Below, piece after piece: positions 26,242 to 35,460 of a stretch of DNA of 64,000 bases (its first letter is position 1; each line of letters opens with the position of its first letter). The position numbers were made by a program, and so were the translations under genes. This stretch comes from CBDDCX01 sp965226925 (lineage in GTDB: Bacteria; Gemmatimonadota; Gemmatimonadetes; Longimicrobiales; Gaopeijiaceae). Where the stretch lies: assembly GCA_965226925.1 (NCBI GenBank), contig CBDDEN010000009.1, positions 310,001 to 374,000 on the forward strand, written 5' to 3'. Below the pieces are notes generated by a model that made no database searches, was not told where the DNA came from, and saw only the letters and a list, made by a program, of their open reading frames with translations.

Positions 26242-28014
26242 CTAACGACCGCCCCTCCGTTGATCGCCCTGAATCCACCAGTGCTTCACGTTGATCCACT
26301 CTCCGCGGGCATCCATGACGACATCCTCCAGCCGCTTGTTGACCCCGTCCAATCGATCGGGAAACCAGAAGAACGTGTACGGTTGCTCATCGGCCACGAG
26401 TGCCTCGTATTCGCGCCACACCGGCTTCGCCTCCTCGCGATCGAGAATCAGCGGGAGCCTGTCCAGATAGGCGTCCATGTCGGGGCGTCGGGTACCGGAC
26501 CAAGCGTAGGGCCCGTCGATCTTCTCGCTGTGGAAGAGGTCGGTATCTTCGAACTTGAAGTCGATGACCCACCCCATGACCACGGCGTCGAAATCCCGGG
26601 CCTCGGCGTCCGTCAACTGGCCGATGAGCGTGGAGATTTCCACGACGGCGGGAGTGACGGCGATGCCGATCACGGCGAGTTGAGCCTGCATGATCTCGGC
26701 TATGTTCTGCCGTTGCTCATTGCCTGAGTTGTACTTGATCGTAATGGCCAAGGGGACTCCTTCGGCGTTCTCCCTTACGCCATCCCCGTCCCGGTCGATC
26801 CAGCCGGCCTCGTCGAGCAACGCCCTGGCCGCCTCCCGATCGTATGCCCCGGCCTCAGCCCCCACCGACTCGTCGTAGGCCCAGTGGAAGGGCGGGACGC
26901 TTCCGTTCGCGATCCGGCCATACCCCTGGAGGAGGGCGTCTACGATCTCCTGACGGTTGGTCCCCCTGGTGATCGCCTGGCGGACTCTCTTGTCGGAGAG
27001 CTGGGGACGCCTGGCGTTCCAGCCCACGAACACGTACTGCCGCTGGGGATAGCGAAACAACTCCAGAGCATCGGAGTCGATAATCGCCCGTGCCTGATCA
27101 GGCCTCGGCGCGATCAGCACGTCGATGTTCTCGGTGAGCAGCTCCGTCAAGAGCGTGGTCTGTTCGAGGATGATCCGGTACACGAGGCGGTCGAGGTGCG
27201 GTCGACCGCCCAACCCTTCGGGGAATGCGGGGTTCGCCTGGAACGTCCAGCTCGCGTCCTGCCGGTGCTGCACGAAGACGAACGGGCCGTTGCCGACCGG
27301 ACACACCGTGCCGTAGGGGTGTTGTCTCAGCTCGGCGGCGGGCACGTCCTCGAGGAGGTGGTGAGGCATGATAGTCGTCTGGCGCCACGGATCGATGAAG
27401 TCGGCGTGGGGACGCAGGCGGAACTTCACCGTGAACGAATCGACCACCTCCACGCCACCGGGTCCTCTGTCCCAATACATCCAATAGGTCGTGTTCGGGA
27501 ACCCCGTCTCCGGGTCGATGGCTCGTTGGAACGTGTACGCGACGTCGTAGGCGTCGGTCCGTTCACCGTCGTGCCAGTAGACATCGTCCCGAATGTGGAA
27601 GGTGATCTCCGTGTCGTCCTCAGACATCTCCCAGGATTCGGCCAGGTACGGGACCGGGTTCAGCTCTTCGTCGTACTGAATAAGCGTCATCAGATTGACG
27701 AAATTCTGGTGCTGCGTGGACTCGTAGAGCGCCGACACGTGCCCGTTCATGCCATCGGTCAGCTCGCCAATGGCGCCCACCACCGCCGTACCACCGTACC
27801 GGGCGTCCGGCGGGATCTGTCCCTCGAACCGCCCCATGAAGTCGGAGACACGCGCCATCGCGGCTTCGCAGAACGGAATGCCGTCACCTAGGCTCGCCAC
27901 ACCCGGATCGAGACTCCAGGGTACGACCTCACCGCTCGGGCCGCCCTCCCCACCTCCACACGCCCCCGCAAGTGCGACCGCGGTGACCAGTAGTACCCAC
28001 CTCGCCTGTGTCAT
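26242..28014 (-). CDS. dppA: peptide ABC transporter substrate-binding lipoprotein, DppA/OppA-like
   Basis: Captures the substrate in the periplasm and delivers it to DppBC. The 590-residue protein has a lipoprotein signal (VLLVTAVALAGAC, lipidated Cys near residue 19) and a family 5 solute-binding fold: PYLAESWEMSEDDTEITFHI, DVYWHDGERTDAYDVAYTFQ, FVGWNARRPQLSDKRVRQAI and AITRGTNRQEIVDALL. The substrate cannot be read from sequence; peptides are the default for this operon type, but nickel, haem or oligosaccharide carriers occur in the same family. It is followed on the transcript by dppB and preceded by the lipoate-ligase-like gene with a 50-base gap. Confidence 0.93.
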   Translation of the reverse strand: MTQARWVLLVTAVALAGACGGGEGGPSGEVVPWSLDPGVASLGDGIPFCEAAMARVSDFMGRFEGQIPPDARYGGTAVVGAIGELTDGMNGHVSALYESTQHQNFVNLMTLIQYDEELNPVPYLAESWEMSEDDTEITFHIRDDVYWHDGERTDAYDVAYTFQRAIDPETGFPNTTYWMYWDRGPGGVEVVDSFTVKFRLRPHADFIDPWRQTTIMPHHLLEDVPAAELRQHPYGTVCPVGNGPFVFVQHRQDASWTFQANPAFPEGLGGRPHLDRLVYRIILEQTTLLTELLTENIDVLIAPRPDQARAIIDSDALELFRYPQRQYVFVGWNARRPQLSDKRVRQAITRGTNRQEIVDALLQGYGRIANGSVPPFHWAYDESVGAEAGAYDREAARALLDEAGWIDRDGDGVRENAEGVPLAITIKYNSGNEQRQNIAEIMQAQLAVIGIAVTPAVVEISTLIGQLTDAEARDFDAVVMGWVIDFKFEDTDLFHSEKIDGPYAWSGTRRPDMDAYLDRLPLILDREEAKPVWREYEALVADEQPYTFFWFPDRLDGVNKRLEDVVMDARGEWINVKHWWIQGDQRRGGR

Positions 28015-28066
28015 GTCATCTCCTCCGCTCCGGCGCCCTCGACGGAACCCGTAGGCTTCGAGTCCG

Positions 28067-28889
28067 CTATGTGCGCCACGTCCACCCGGCGGAGGCGTAA
28101 TGCTCCTCCAGCAGGCGGGCCCCAGCTTTCTCCAGGTCCGTACGCCGCCCTCTGTGCCACTCCCCGCGAAATACTCCGCTCAGGCCGGCTGCAACCGCCT
28201 CTACAAGAATGTCCCAGGAAGGCACCACGTCCAGGATTTCATCCAGGCAGGTCGAGGTGGAGGCGTCTTCCGTCTCACCCCGCAGCGCCGCGAGCCGCTC
28301 CTGTCCCCGACCCACCAGGAGGGAACCGTGTTGCAGAATCGCGTTCCCGATCCGGGCTTGGGCGCTCCCCACAAGCTTCCGCACACCGACGGTTACCTCA
28401 CCTTCGCTCGGCCGTCTGAAGCAGGGTCCGGCCATCGGGGAGAGGGCACGCACCTCGTCGGGCGCCAGCGAGGCGGAGACCCCAATGTTGCCGAGCGCCT
28501 TCACCAGGCCCTCGTTCACCATTCCGTACACAGCCCGTAGGCTCGTCCCCGCAGTGATCGGCATGACCAGGGCGTATGTGAGCTCCCGGTCGTGAAGGAC
28601 CGCACGGCCCCCGGTGGGCCGGCGCACGAACTCGATACCGGCCTTCCGGGCGGCCTCCAGGTCGTAGCGCCCCCGCGAGGGCTCGTTCCTTCCGAATGAC
28701 GCCGTCGGATTCGTCCACCGATACAGGCGGAGCACACCCTCACCGGAACCGAGGCAACTGGCCAGAGCATGATCGAAGGCCATGTTGACCACCCCCGACG
28801 CGGGCGCGTCCTCCAGGACGCGCCAACGGAGCGCACTGGTATCCGGCGGGTTCTTGGCCCGGCGGGCTCTGCGCGCAGTCAATGTCAAA
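28067..28889 (-). CDS. lipoate-protein ligase A / lipoyl- or octanoyltransferase family protein
   Basis: A BPL/LplA-fold acyltransferase of about 274 residues that attaches lipoyl or octanoyl groups to target proteins. Recognisable are WRVLEDAPASGVVNMAFDHAL, RRPTGGRAVLHDRELTYAL with the conserved substrate-binding RRxTGGRAVLH, and GVRKLVGSAQARIG containing the catalytic lysine. The open frame reaches 29140, but that part overlaps the next gene antisense-like in composition (Arg/Ser runs) and is rejected. A TTG at 28889 after GGAAGAG is the likeliest start. Its position in a run with gcvP and gcvH suggests that it lipoylates GcvH; whether it is a ligase, LipM- or LipL-like transferase is open. 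Confidence 0.85.
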
Positions 28890-28928
28890 CCTGGGTTCTC
28901 TTCCGCGCCTCGGGGCGCCGGGGGACGG

Positions 28929-29618
28929 TCAGAATTCGTACGAGCCTTGGCCCGGCTCGATGATCTCGACCGTGGCCCGATCGCCCACCAGGGAGCGGAA
29001 GTCCTCCGCGTTCTGATCGATGTACGGCCACGTGTTGTAGTGGATCGGGATGACGACCGACGGCTCGATGAACTCGATCGCCGTGACCGCGTCCTTTGGC
29101 CCCATGGTGAAGTTGTCGCCAATGGGAAGGAGCGCCACATCGACCTTGCCCTTCAGAAGCTGCATGTCGAGGGTCAGCGCCGTGTCCCCGGCGTTGTAGA
29201 GCCGTTGGCCCGGCCCCAGGTCGAAGAGCAGGCCGGCCGGGTTGGTCGTGAATCCCTCAGCACCTTCGCCCGCGATCATCCCTCCGTGGTGCGCGATCGT
29301 CATCTTCACCCGGCCGAACGGAAAGTCCCATCCCCCCCCGATGTGCATCGGGTGTACATTCTCGATCCCCTGGCTCTGTGCGTAGCTCACCAACTCGAAG
29401 CTCCCCACCAACGTAGCCCCGGTGCTCCTGGCAATGGGAAGGGCATCCGCAAAGTGGTCGTAGTGCCCGTGGGTACAGAAGATGAAGTCGGCTTCGACGT
29501 CGGCGGCGCTGATCTCGGTCCAGGGATTGTCGTCGAAGAACGGGTCCATGACGATGCGGGTGCCGTCATCGGTCGTAAGCGTAAAGGTCGAGTGACCGTG
29601 GTAGTCGAGTTTCGCCAT
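28929..29618 (-). CDS. UPF0173-type metal-dependent hydrolase (metallo-beta-lactamase fold)
   Basis: The 229-residue protein has the metallo-beta-lactamase metal ligands HGHSTFTL and THGHYDHFADA (HxHxDH), HHGG further on, YNAGDTAL (bridging Asp) and IPIHYNTWP near the end. This matches the YtkL/UPF0173 family, whose substrate is generally unknown. The ATG at 29618 has GGAGG eight bases upstream; the longer in-frame start at 29633 would place the ribosome site inside the coding region. It lies between gcvP (52-base gap) and the lipoate-ligase-like gene (39 bases), probably co-transcribed. Confidence 0.92.
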   Translation of the reverse strand: MAKLDYHGHSTFTLTTDDGTRIVMDPFFDDNPWTEISAADVEADFIFCTHGHYDHFADALPIARSTGATLVGSFELVSYAQSQGIENVHPMHIGGGWDFPFGRVKMTIAHHGGMIAGEGAEGFTTNPAGLLFDLGPGQRLYNAGDTALTLDMQLLKGKVDVALLPIGDNFTMGPKDAVTAIEFIEPSVVIPIHYNTWPYIDQNAEDFRSLVGDRATVEIIEPGQGSYEF

Positions 29619-29670
29619 CTTCGGATCCTCCACCGTCGTTAAGAGTCCTCAGTGTCCGGGACGCGCCTGG

Positions 29671-32580
29671 TCAGTCCCCAGCAGCCACCTCAGCATAGGC
29701 CTCGATGGGTGGGCACGAACAGACCAGGTTCCTATCGCCGTGGACGTTGTTCACCCTCCGGACCGGAGGCCAGAACTTGTAGTCTCGCGTCCACGGGGCG
29801 GGATATGCTGCCTTTTCTCGCGAGTAGGGGTGCTCCCACTCCGAAGCGGTGAGCATCGCGGCTGTGTGTGGCGCATTCTTGAGCACGTTGTCCTCGGGGT
29901 CCGCTGTCCCCGACTCGACTTCCTGAATCTCCTCGCGGATGGAAGAAAGCGCGTCACACAGTCTGTCGAGCTCCATCTTGGACTCACTCTCCGTGGGCTC
30001 GACCATGATCGTGCCTGCCACCGGGAACGACATCGTGGGCGCGTGGAAACCATAGTCCATCAAGCGCTTCGCAACGTCCTCAGCGGAGATCCCACTCGTC
30101 TTCTTCAAGGGACGGAGGTCGAGAATGAACTCGTGGGCCACCCGGCCGTTCTCGCCTCGGTACAGCACCTCGAACTCGTCCTGAAGTCTGTTCGCCATAT
30201 AGTTGGCGTTCAGTATGGCCACTTCCGTGGCGCGGCGGACGCCCTTCTTGCCGAGCAACGCGATGTAGGACCATGAGATCACGAGTATCCCGCCGCTGCC
30301 CCAAGGCGCACCGGAGACCGGCAGGATCGCCTTTGGCCCGCCCGTCTCTATCACCGGGTGGCCAGGAAGGAAGGGCGCTAATTCGGAGGTGACGCAGATC
30401 GGTCCGGCACCCGGCCCACCGCCACCATGAGGGATGGAGAACGTCTTGTGGAGGTTGATGTGACAGACGTCGGCGCCGTAGTCGCCGGGGCGACACAGGC
30501 CGACTTGGGCATTGAGGTTCGCACCGTCCAGGTAGACCCGCCCACCGCGCTCATGCACGATGTCACAGATGCGCCGAATCTCGGACTCGAAGACCCCGTG
30601 CGTGGACGGATAGGTGATCATGATCGCTGCGAGATCCGCCGCATGGGCGTCCGCGTTCGCCTCGAGATCGTCCAAATCGACGTTGCCCATTTCGTCGCAC
30701 TGCACGACCACGACCCTCATGCCCGCCATGACGGCGCTCGCCGGGTTGGTCCCGTGGGCCGATGAAGGGATCAGGCACACGTCCCGGTGTCCCTCGCCTC
30801 GGCTCTCGTGCAGTGCCCTGATGACGAGGAGCCCCGTGTATTCCCCGGAGGCGCCCGAGTTGGGCTGTAGCGAGGTGGCGGCGAACCCGGAGATCTCGGC
30901 GAGCCAGCTCTCCAGATCCCTGAGCAACTCCTGGTAACCCTCGGCCTGATCGATCGGCGCGAAGGGGTGCATTCCGCTGAACGCCCTCCACGTGACCGGC
31001 AACATCTGTGTGGTGGCGTTCAGCTTCATCGTGCATGAGCCAAGCGCGATCATGCTCGTATTCAAGGAGAGATCACGGCTCTCCAGCTTGTGGATGTACC
31101 GCAGCATCTCGGTCTCGGAGTGGTAGCGGTGGAAGACCGGGTGCTGAAGAAAGTCCGACTTCCTCAGCAACTCCTGGGGGAGTGGCGAAGTCGCCTCCCG
31201 GGCTACCTTGCTCGCCGTCAGCTTCACGCCCCCACCCCGCGGACCGCCGTCGCTGAAAACGTTGAAGAGATCGTCGAGATCCCCGGGGAGCGTCGTCTCG
31301 TCCACCGCTATTCCCACCGTGCCGTCCCCGTAGTCACGGAGGTTCATCCTGAGCGCTTGGGCGCGTTGGATGATCCCCTCGCCCGAGATACCCGCGGGCA
31401 CTATCTGAACCGTATCGAAGAAGTGTTCGTGTACCACGCTGTGACCGAGCTCTCTGAGGCCGTGCGCCAGCGTGGAGGCCAGATTGTGTATCCGGCCGGC
31501 GATCCGGCGTAGCCCGTGGGGTCCGTGATAGACGGCATACATGCCCGCCATGATGGCGAGGAGCACCTGCGCGGTGCAGATGTTCGAAGTCGCCTTTTCG
31601 CGACGGATGTGCTGCTCTCGGGTCTGGAGGGCCATCCTCAGAGCCGGATTGCCGTCCGCATCCATCGAAACCCCGATGATCCGACCGGGCATCTTCCGCT
31701 TGAATCGGTCCCGGGCCGCCAGGTAAGCCGCGTGCGGACCGCCGTATCCCATCGGCACACCGAAGCGCTGCGTGTTCCCGACGGCGATATCGGCCCCCAG
31801 TTCGCCCGGGGGCGTCAGCATCGTGAGCGCCATGAGATCGGCGGCCATGACCACTCCGGCTCCGTGCTCATGGAAGTCGGCACAGAAGGAGCGGTAGTCG
31901 TGAATCGCTCCGTCCGTGGCGGGATACTGGACCAGCCCCCCGAAGAGCCGGTCTCCGAACGACTTCAAGTCGTAGTTGTCGTGCGCTCCCACGACGACCT
32001 CGATGCTTAGCGGGGCCGCACGCCCCTTCACGACGGCAATCGTCTGTGGGTGGCACGCCTCCGAAACGAAGAAGTGGGTCCGCTTCTCGTCGCCGGTGTC
32101 GCCGAAGAGCATGGCCATGGCCTCTGCGGCCGCGGTGCTCTCATCGAGCAGAGACGCGTTGGCGATCTCCAGCCCGGTGAGATCGATCACCATGGTCTGG
32201 TAGTTCAGCAGTGCCTCGAGACGCCCCTGGGCGATTTCGGCCTGATAGGGAGTGTACTGTGTGTACCAGCCCGGGTTCTCCAGGATGTTCCTCAGAATCA
32301 CCCCGGGGACCACCGTGTCGTGGTATCCCATCCCCAAGTACGACCGGAAGACCTGGTTCTTGGAGCCGATCTCCTCTACCCGACGCAACAGCCCGTGCTC
32401 GGGAAACGCATCGGGAAGATCCAGATCACCCTCGAAGCGTATGGAGCGGGGAACCGTCTGGTCCACCAGTTCGCCGAGGGAGCTCAGCCCCAGCGAGGAC
32501 AGCATCGATTCGATGTCATGATCGCGGGGCCCGACGTGCCGTCCGGCGAATCGACCCACCGTATCTATATCTAGGGACAT
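29671..32580 (-). CDS. gcvP: glycine dehydrogenase (aminomethyl-transferring), glycine cleavage P protein
   Basis: Decarboxylates glycine with PLP and passes the aminomethyl group to lipoyl-GcvH. The 969-residue single-chain form has RHVGPRDHDIESMLSSLGL at the start, YQAEIAQGRLEALLNYQTM, LDESTAAAEAM, and the PLP lysine in VCHINLHKTFSIPHGGGGPG (Lys near residue 710), ending with HPYSREKAAYPAPW. The ATG at 32580 follows GGAAGAAC. It is 78 bases behind gcvH. The T protein (gcvT) is not in this window; the folate-binding protein at 59672 is YgfZ, not GcvT. Confidence 0.96.
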   Translation of the reverse strand: MSLDIDTVGRFAGRHVGPRDHDIESMLSSLGLSSLGELVDQTVPRSIRFEGDLDLPDAFPEHGLLRRVEEIGSKNQVFRSYLGMGYHDTVVPGVILRNILENPGWYTQYTPYQAEIAQGRLEALLNYQTMVIDLTGLEIANASLLDESTAAAEAMAMLFGDTGDEKRTHFFVSEACHPQTIAVVKGRAAPLSIEVVVGAHDNYDLKSFGDRLFGGLVQYPATDGAIHDYRSFCADFHEHGAGVVMAADLMALTMLTPPGELGADIAVGNTQRFGVPMGYGGPHAAYLAARDRFKRKMPGRIIGVSMDADGNPALRMALQTREQHIRREKATSNICTAQVLLAIMAGMYAVYHGPHGLRRIAGRIHNLASTLAHGLRELGHSVVHEHFFDTVQIVPAGISGEGIIQRAQALRMNLRDYGDGTVGIAVDETTLPGDLDDLFNVFSDGGPRGGGVKLTASKVAREATSPLPQELLRKSDFLQHPVFHRYHSETEMLRYIHKLESRDLSLNTSMIALGSCTMKLNATTQMLPVTWRAFSGMHPFAPIDQAEGYQELLRDLESWLAEISGFAATSLQPNSGASGEYTGLLVIRALHESRGEGHRDVCLIPSSAHGTNPASAVMAGMRVVVVQCDEMGNVDLDDLEANADAHAADLAAIMITYPSTHGVFESEIRRICDIVHERGGRVYLDGANLNAQVGLCRPGDYGADVCHINLHKTFSIPHGGGGPGAGPICVTSELAPFLPGHPVIETGGPKAILPVSGAPWGSGGILVISWSYIALLGKKGVRRATEVAILNANYMANRLQDEFEVLYRGENGRVAHEFILDLRPLKKTSGISAEDVAKRLMDYGFHAPTMSFPVAGTIMVEPTESESKMELDRLCDALSSIREEIQEVESGTADPEDNVLKNAPHTAAMLTASEWEHPYSREKAAYPAPWTRDYKFWPPVRRVNNVHGDRNLVCSCPPIEAYAEVAAGD

Positions 32581-32658
32581 GTTCTTCCTCGGGAATGTCA
32601 GACCGCATAGCGGACCGTCGCGGTGATTCTGGAGGTCAGCGCCTATTCGCGACCCAAC

Positions 32659-33048
32659 TCATTCGCCTATCAGAGCCTGGTACCCGGCCGCATCGAGGAG
32701 GCCGACGAGAGCGCTCTCGTCGGCGAGGCGCAGGAGGATCATCCAACCGGCCCCATACGGATCGCTGTTCACCAGCGAGGGGTCGTCATCCAAGGCCTGG
32801 TTGATGGCGACCACCTCACCCGTGAGAGGACAGTAGAGATCACTCACGGCCTTCACGGCCTCGATGGTGCCGAAGGTCGCCATCTTTTCGAAGCTCGACC
32901 CCCCCTCGGGCAACTCGATGAACACGATGTCCCCGAGCTCACCCTGGGCGTAATCGGTGATGCCGACCTGATAGACCCCGTCCTCCTCGGTGGCCTTGAG
33001 GTACTCGTGCTCCTCTGTATATCGAAGTCCCTCGGGGATCTCGGACAT
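32659..33048 (-). CDS. gcvH: glycine cleavage system H protein
   Basis: Shuttles the aminomethyl group of glycine on a lipoyl arm. The 129-residue protein matches the family along its length: RYTEEHEYLKATEEDGVYQV, VFIELPEGGSSFEKMATFG, and the lipoyl-attachment loop IEAVKAVSDLYCPLTGEV with the modified lysine near residue 63. The ATG at 33048 follows GAGGAACG. It is the first gene of the minus-strand run that continues with gcvP; the 196-base gap to the divergent acyl-CoA dehydrogenase probably contains promoters for both directions. No glycine riboswitch was recognised there. Confidence 0.96.
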   Translation of the reverse strand: MSEIPEGLRYTEEHEYLKATEEDGVYQVGITDYAQGELGDIVFIELPEGGSSFEKMATFGTIEAVKAVSDLYCPLTGEVVAINQALDDDPSLVNSDPYGAGWMILLRLADESALVGLLDAAGYQALIGE

Positions 33049-33244
33049 CGTTCCTCCGTGTTCAAGTTTCTGGGGCGATCACAATAGAGAAGGGTTCGGA
33101 GAAGCGTCAAGGTCGAAAACGGCGTGGGTAGTCGGCGTGTGATCCCGGCACCTCTCCTTTTCACGCCCGACCCGCACGGATAACTTTCGTGGGCTCGGTA
33201 TCCGATCAGAATCCCTTGATCAACCCGCTGGAAAGATAGCAGAC

Positions 33245-34414
33245 ATGACCACCACGCTAGCCGGTGAGAGTCGCCCCGCCGTCACCTCGTTGACTGAAGA
33301 AGAGGGGATGTTCCGTGAGGCCGTCCGGGACTTCGCCCAGTCCGAAGTGGCTCCCCTCGTTTCCCAGATGGACGAGGCCCAGGAACTGGACCCTGCGCTC
33401 CTACCCATGCTCTTCGAGCTGGGTCTCATGGGAATCGAGATCCCCGAGGAATTCGGGGGGACCGACGCGAGCTTATTCACGTCCGTTCTGGTGGTAGAGG
33501 AGCTTTCGCGGATCGATCCCTCGGTAGGAACCCTGGTCGACGTGCAGAACACCCTGGTGGTCAACGCGCTCAAGCGGTGGGGAAGCGACGATCTGAAGGC
33601 CCACTACTTCCCTCTGCTAGCCACCAACCTGGTGGGTGCGTACGCCCTGTCCGAGGCCGGGAGCGGATCCGACGCCTTCGCCCTCGCCTGCCGGGCTACC
33701 CAGGACGGAGACGATTGGCTCATCACGGGCCAGAAACTCTGGATCACGAACGGGAGCGAGGCGGGCACCTACATCGTCTTCGCTACCGTCGACCCCGAGG
33801 CCGGCTACAAAGGCATCACCGCCTTCATGGTGGATCGGGACATGGACGGCTTCACGGTCGGCAAGAAGGAGGACAAGCTCGGCATCCGGGCCTCCTCCAC
33901 GACCGAGATTGTTCTCGACAGCGTCCGGGTACCAAGGAAGCGAGTCTTGGGTGAGGTCGGCCGGGGATACAAGGTCGCCATCGAGACCCTCAACGAGGGC
34001 CGGATCGGCATCGGCGCCCAGATGGTGGGAACCGCCCAGGGTGCGCTCGACAACACTCTTCGCTACGTGCAGGAGCGGGAGCAGTTCGGCAGGCCCATCG
34101 GCAAGTTCCAGGGGGTGCAGTTTCAGCTGGCCGAAGTGGCCACCGACCTCGAGGCTTCCCGCCTCCTGGTTTACAATGCGGCTCGGCTCAGAGATTCCGG
34201 CGAAGATTTCGTCGTGCCAGCGGCGATGGCGAAGCTACATTCATCGAGGATGGCCCAGCGCGTAACGTCGCTGTGTATCGATCTGTACGGAGGATACGGC
34301 TTCACGCGCGAATACCCGGTCGAGAAGTTCTATCGGGACGCCAAGATCGGCACCATATACGAGGGGACAACGAACATGCAGCTTCAGACCATAGCCAAGG
34401 CGCTACTCCAGTGA
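33245..34414 (+). CDS. acyl-CoA dehydrogenase (short-chain/butyryl type)
   Basis: FAD enzyme of beta-oxidation, 389 residues. It shows EEEGMFREAVRDFAQSEVAP at the N-terminal helix, YALSEAGSGSDAFAL and WITNGSEAGTYIVFA in the FAD-binding centre, and YGGYGFTREYPVEKFYRDAK with the catalytic glutamate in TIYEGTTNMQ. This Glu position is that of short- and medium-chain enzymes rather than isovaleryl or long-chain types. The start ATG is at 33245. The stop overlaps the tatA start by four bases (GTGA), so the two are translationally coupled. Confidence 0.94.
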   Translation: MTTTLAGESRPAVTSLTEEEGMFREAVRDFAQSEVAPLVSQMDEAQELDPALLPMLFELGLMGIEIPEEFGGTDASLFTSVLVVEELSRIDPSVGTLVDVQNTLVVNALKRWGSDDLKAHYFPLLATNLVGAYALSEAGSGSDAFALACRATQDGDDWLITGQKLWITNGSEAGTYIVFATVDPEAGYKGITAFMVDRDMDGFTVGKKEDKLGIRASSTTEIVLDSVRVPRKRVLGEVGRGYKVAIETLNEGRIGIGAQMVGTAQGALDNTLRYVQEREQFGRPIGKFQGVQFQLAEVATDLEASRLLVYNAARLRDSGEDFVVPAAMAKLHSSRMAQRVTSLCIDLYGGYGFTREYPVEKFYRDAKIGTIYEGTTNMQLQTIAKALLQ

Positions 34415-34605
34415 TTCCCGGTCTCGGCGTGTGGGAGCTGGTCCTCATCTTCCTCATCGTCATGGTCTTCTTTGGCGCCAAACGGATTCCGGTGATCGGG
34501 CGCGGCCTGGGCCAGGGGATTCGGAACTTCAAGGGCGCGCTCCGTAAAGGGGAGGATGACGCCGACGACCGCACCCTGGAGGATCCCAAGGACGGCGACG
34601 TTTAG
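34411..34605 (+). CDS. tatA: Sec-independent protein translocase subunit TatA/E
   Basis: A 64-residue TatA: short N-terminal membrane helix (VWELVLIFLIVMVFFGA), hinge with the conserved FGAKRIP, and amphipathic helix IGRGLGQGIRNFKGALRK followed by an acidic tail. TatA forms the pore for folded proteins. The start is a GTG at 34411, overlapping the acyl-CoA dehydrogenase stop. The window contains likely Tat substrates (ActB with KRREFLK; the amidohydrolase at 54404 with KRRRFLR). tatB and tatC are not here. Confidence 0.94.
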   Translation: MIPGLGVWELVLIFLIVMVFFGAKRIPVIGRGLGQGIRNFKGALRKGEDDADDRTLEDPKDGDV

Positions 34606-34611
34606 AAGGCT

Positions 34612-35367
34612 GTGTCACCCCTCGACAACATCGTCGTCGTGCTGGACGAGCCGAAGGACGTCGTGAACATCGCCGGCGTGATACGGGTCATGATGAACAT
34701 GGGCCTGTCACGGCTTCGCTTGGTGCAACCCGAGGAGTACGACCTCCGCCGAATCACCGGCATCGCCCATCGCAGTGACGATCTGGCGGAGTCGGCCGAA
34801 GTGTTCCCGACGCTCGGAGCGGCCTTGGCGGACACGGTGTTCGTCGTGGGCACCAGCGCACGTGCGCGGACGGCCCAACGCAACTACTCCCGACCCCGAG
34901 CCGTGGCGCCCCGAGTGGTCGAGAGGGCCAACGAAGGCCTCGTGGCGCTGGTCTTCGGCAGGGAGGATCGCGGCCTCACGAACGAAGGGCTGGACCTCTG
35001 TCACTCCATCGTCATCGTACCCACCGCCGAGTATTCCAGTCTCAACTTGGCACAGGCCTGCCTCGTGCTCTGCTACGAGGTCTACCTCGTAGCCACCGAC
35101 GACGCTCCTCTTCCGGGATACAAGCGAGATGCGGGACCCGCCACCCAAGCGGACCTGGAGCAGATGTACGCGGCTCTGGAGCAGGGGTTCGATCGGATCG
35201 AGTTCTTCAAGGGGGACCGGCACCCCGAGGGCGTGCTGCGGACCCTACGAACCCTCCTCTCACGCGCGGAGCCTGATCTTCGAGAGGTGCGCCTGATGAG
35301 GGCCATCGGTTACGAGATGCAGCGCTACTTCGACAGGCCCGGGACCTCCGAAGAGCCAACCAGTTAG
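34612..35367 (+). CDS. SPOUT RNA methyltransferase, TrmJ-like
   Basis: SPOUT (SpoU-family) 2'-O-methyltransferase of 251 residues with the trefoil-knot motifs in order: DEPKDVVNIAGVIRVMMNMG (motif 1, Asn and Arg), VALVFGREDRGLTNEGLDLC (motif 2) and IVPTAEYSSLNLAQACLVLC (motif 3). A C-terminal extension with EFFKGDRHPEGVLRTLRTLL resembles TrmJ, which methylates tRNA position 32; TrmH-type activity is the alternative. The GTG start at 34612 is six bases after the tatA stop, in the same run of genes. Confidence 0.88.
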   Translation: MSPLDNIVVVLDEPKDVVNIAGVIRVMMNMGLSRLRLVQPEEYDLRRITGIAHRSDDLAESAEVFPTLGAALADTVFVVGTSARARTAQRNYSRPRAVAPRVVERANEGLVALVFGREDRGLTNEGLDLCHSIVIVPTAEYSSLNLAQACLVLCYEVYLVATDDAPLPGYKRDAGPATQADLEQMYAALEQGFDRIEFFKGDRHPEGVLRTLRTLLSRAEPDLREVRLMRAIGYEMQRYFDRPGTSEEPTS

Positions 35368-35460
35368 CGGTGTTTTTTGTTGTACGTCCCGGCACCGCCC
35401 CATATGTTGGACTAACTTCAAATAGCCGCCCTCCGCCAGCGCGGCCCAATTGGACGCTTC

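Noticed and set aside
28890..29140. N-terminal extension of the lipoate-ligase-like frame
   Set aside because: It overlaps the UPF0173 gene on the same strand and has Arg/Ser low-complexity sequence; the family N terminus starts inside the shorter version.
33049..33244. Possible glycine riboswitch before gcvH
   Set aside because: None of the conserved glycine-aptamer segments is visible in the 196-base gap.
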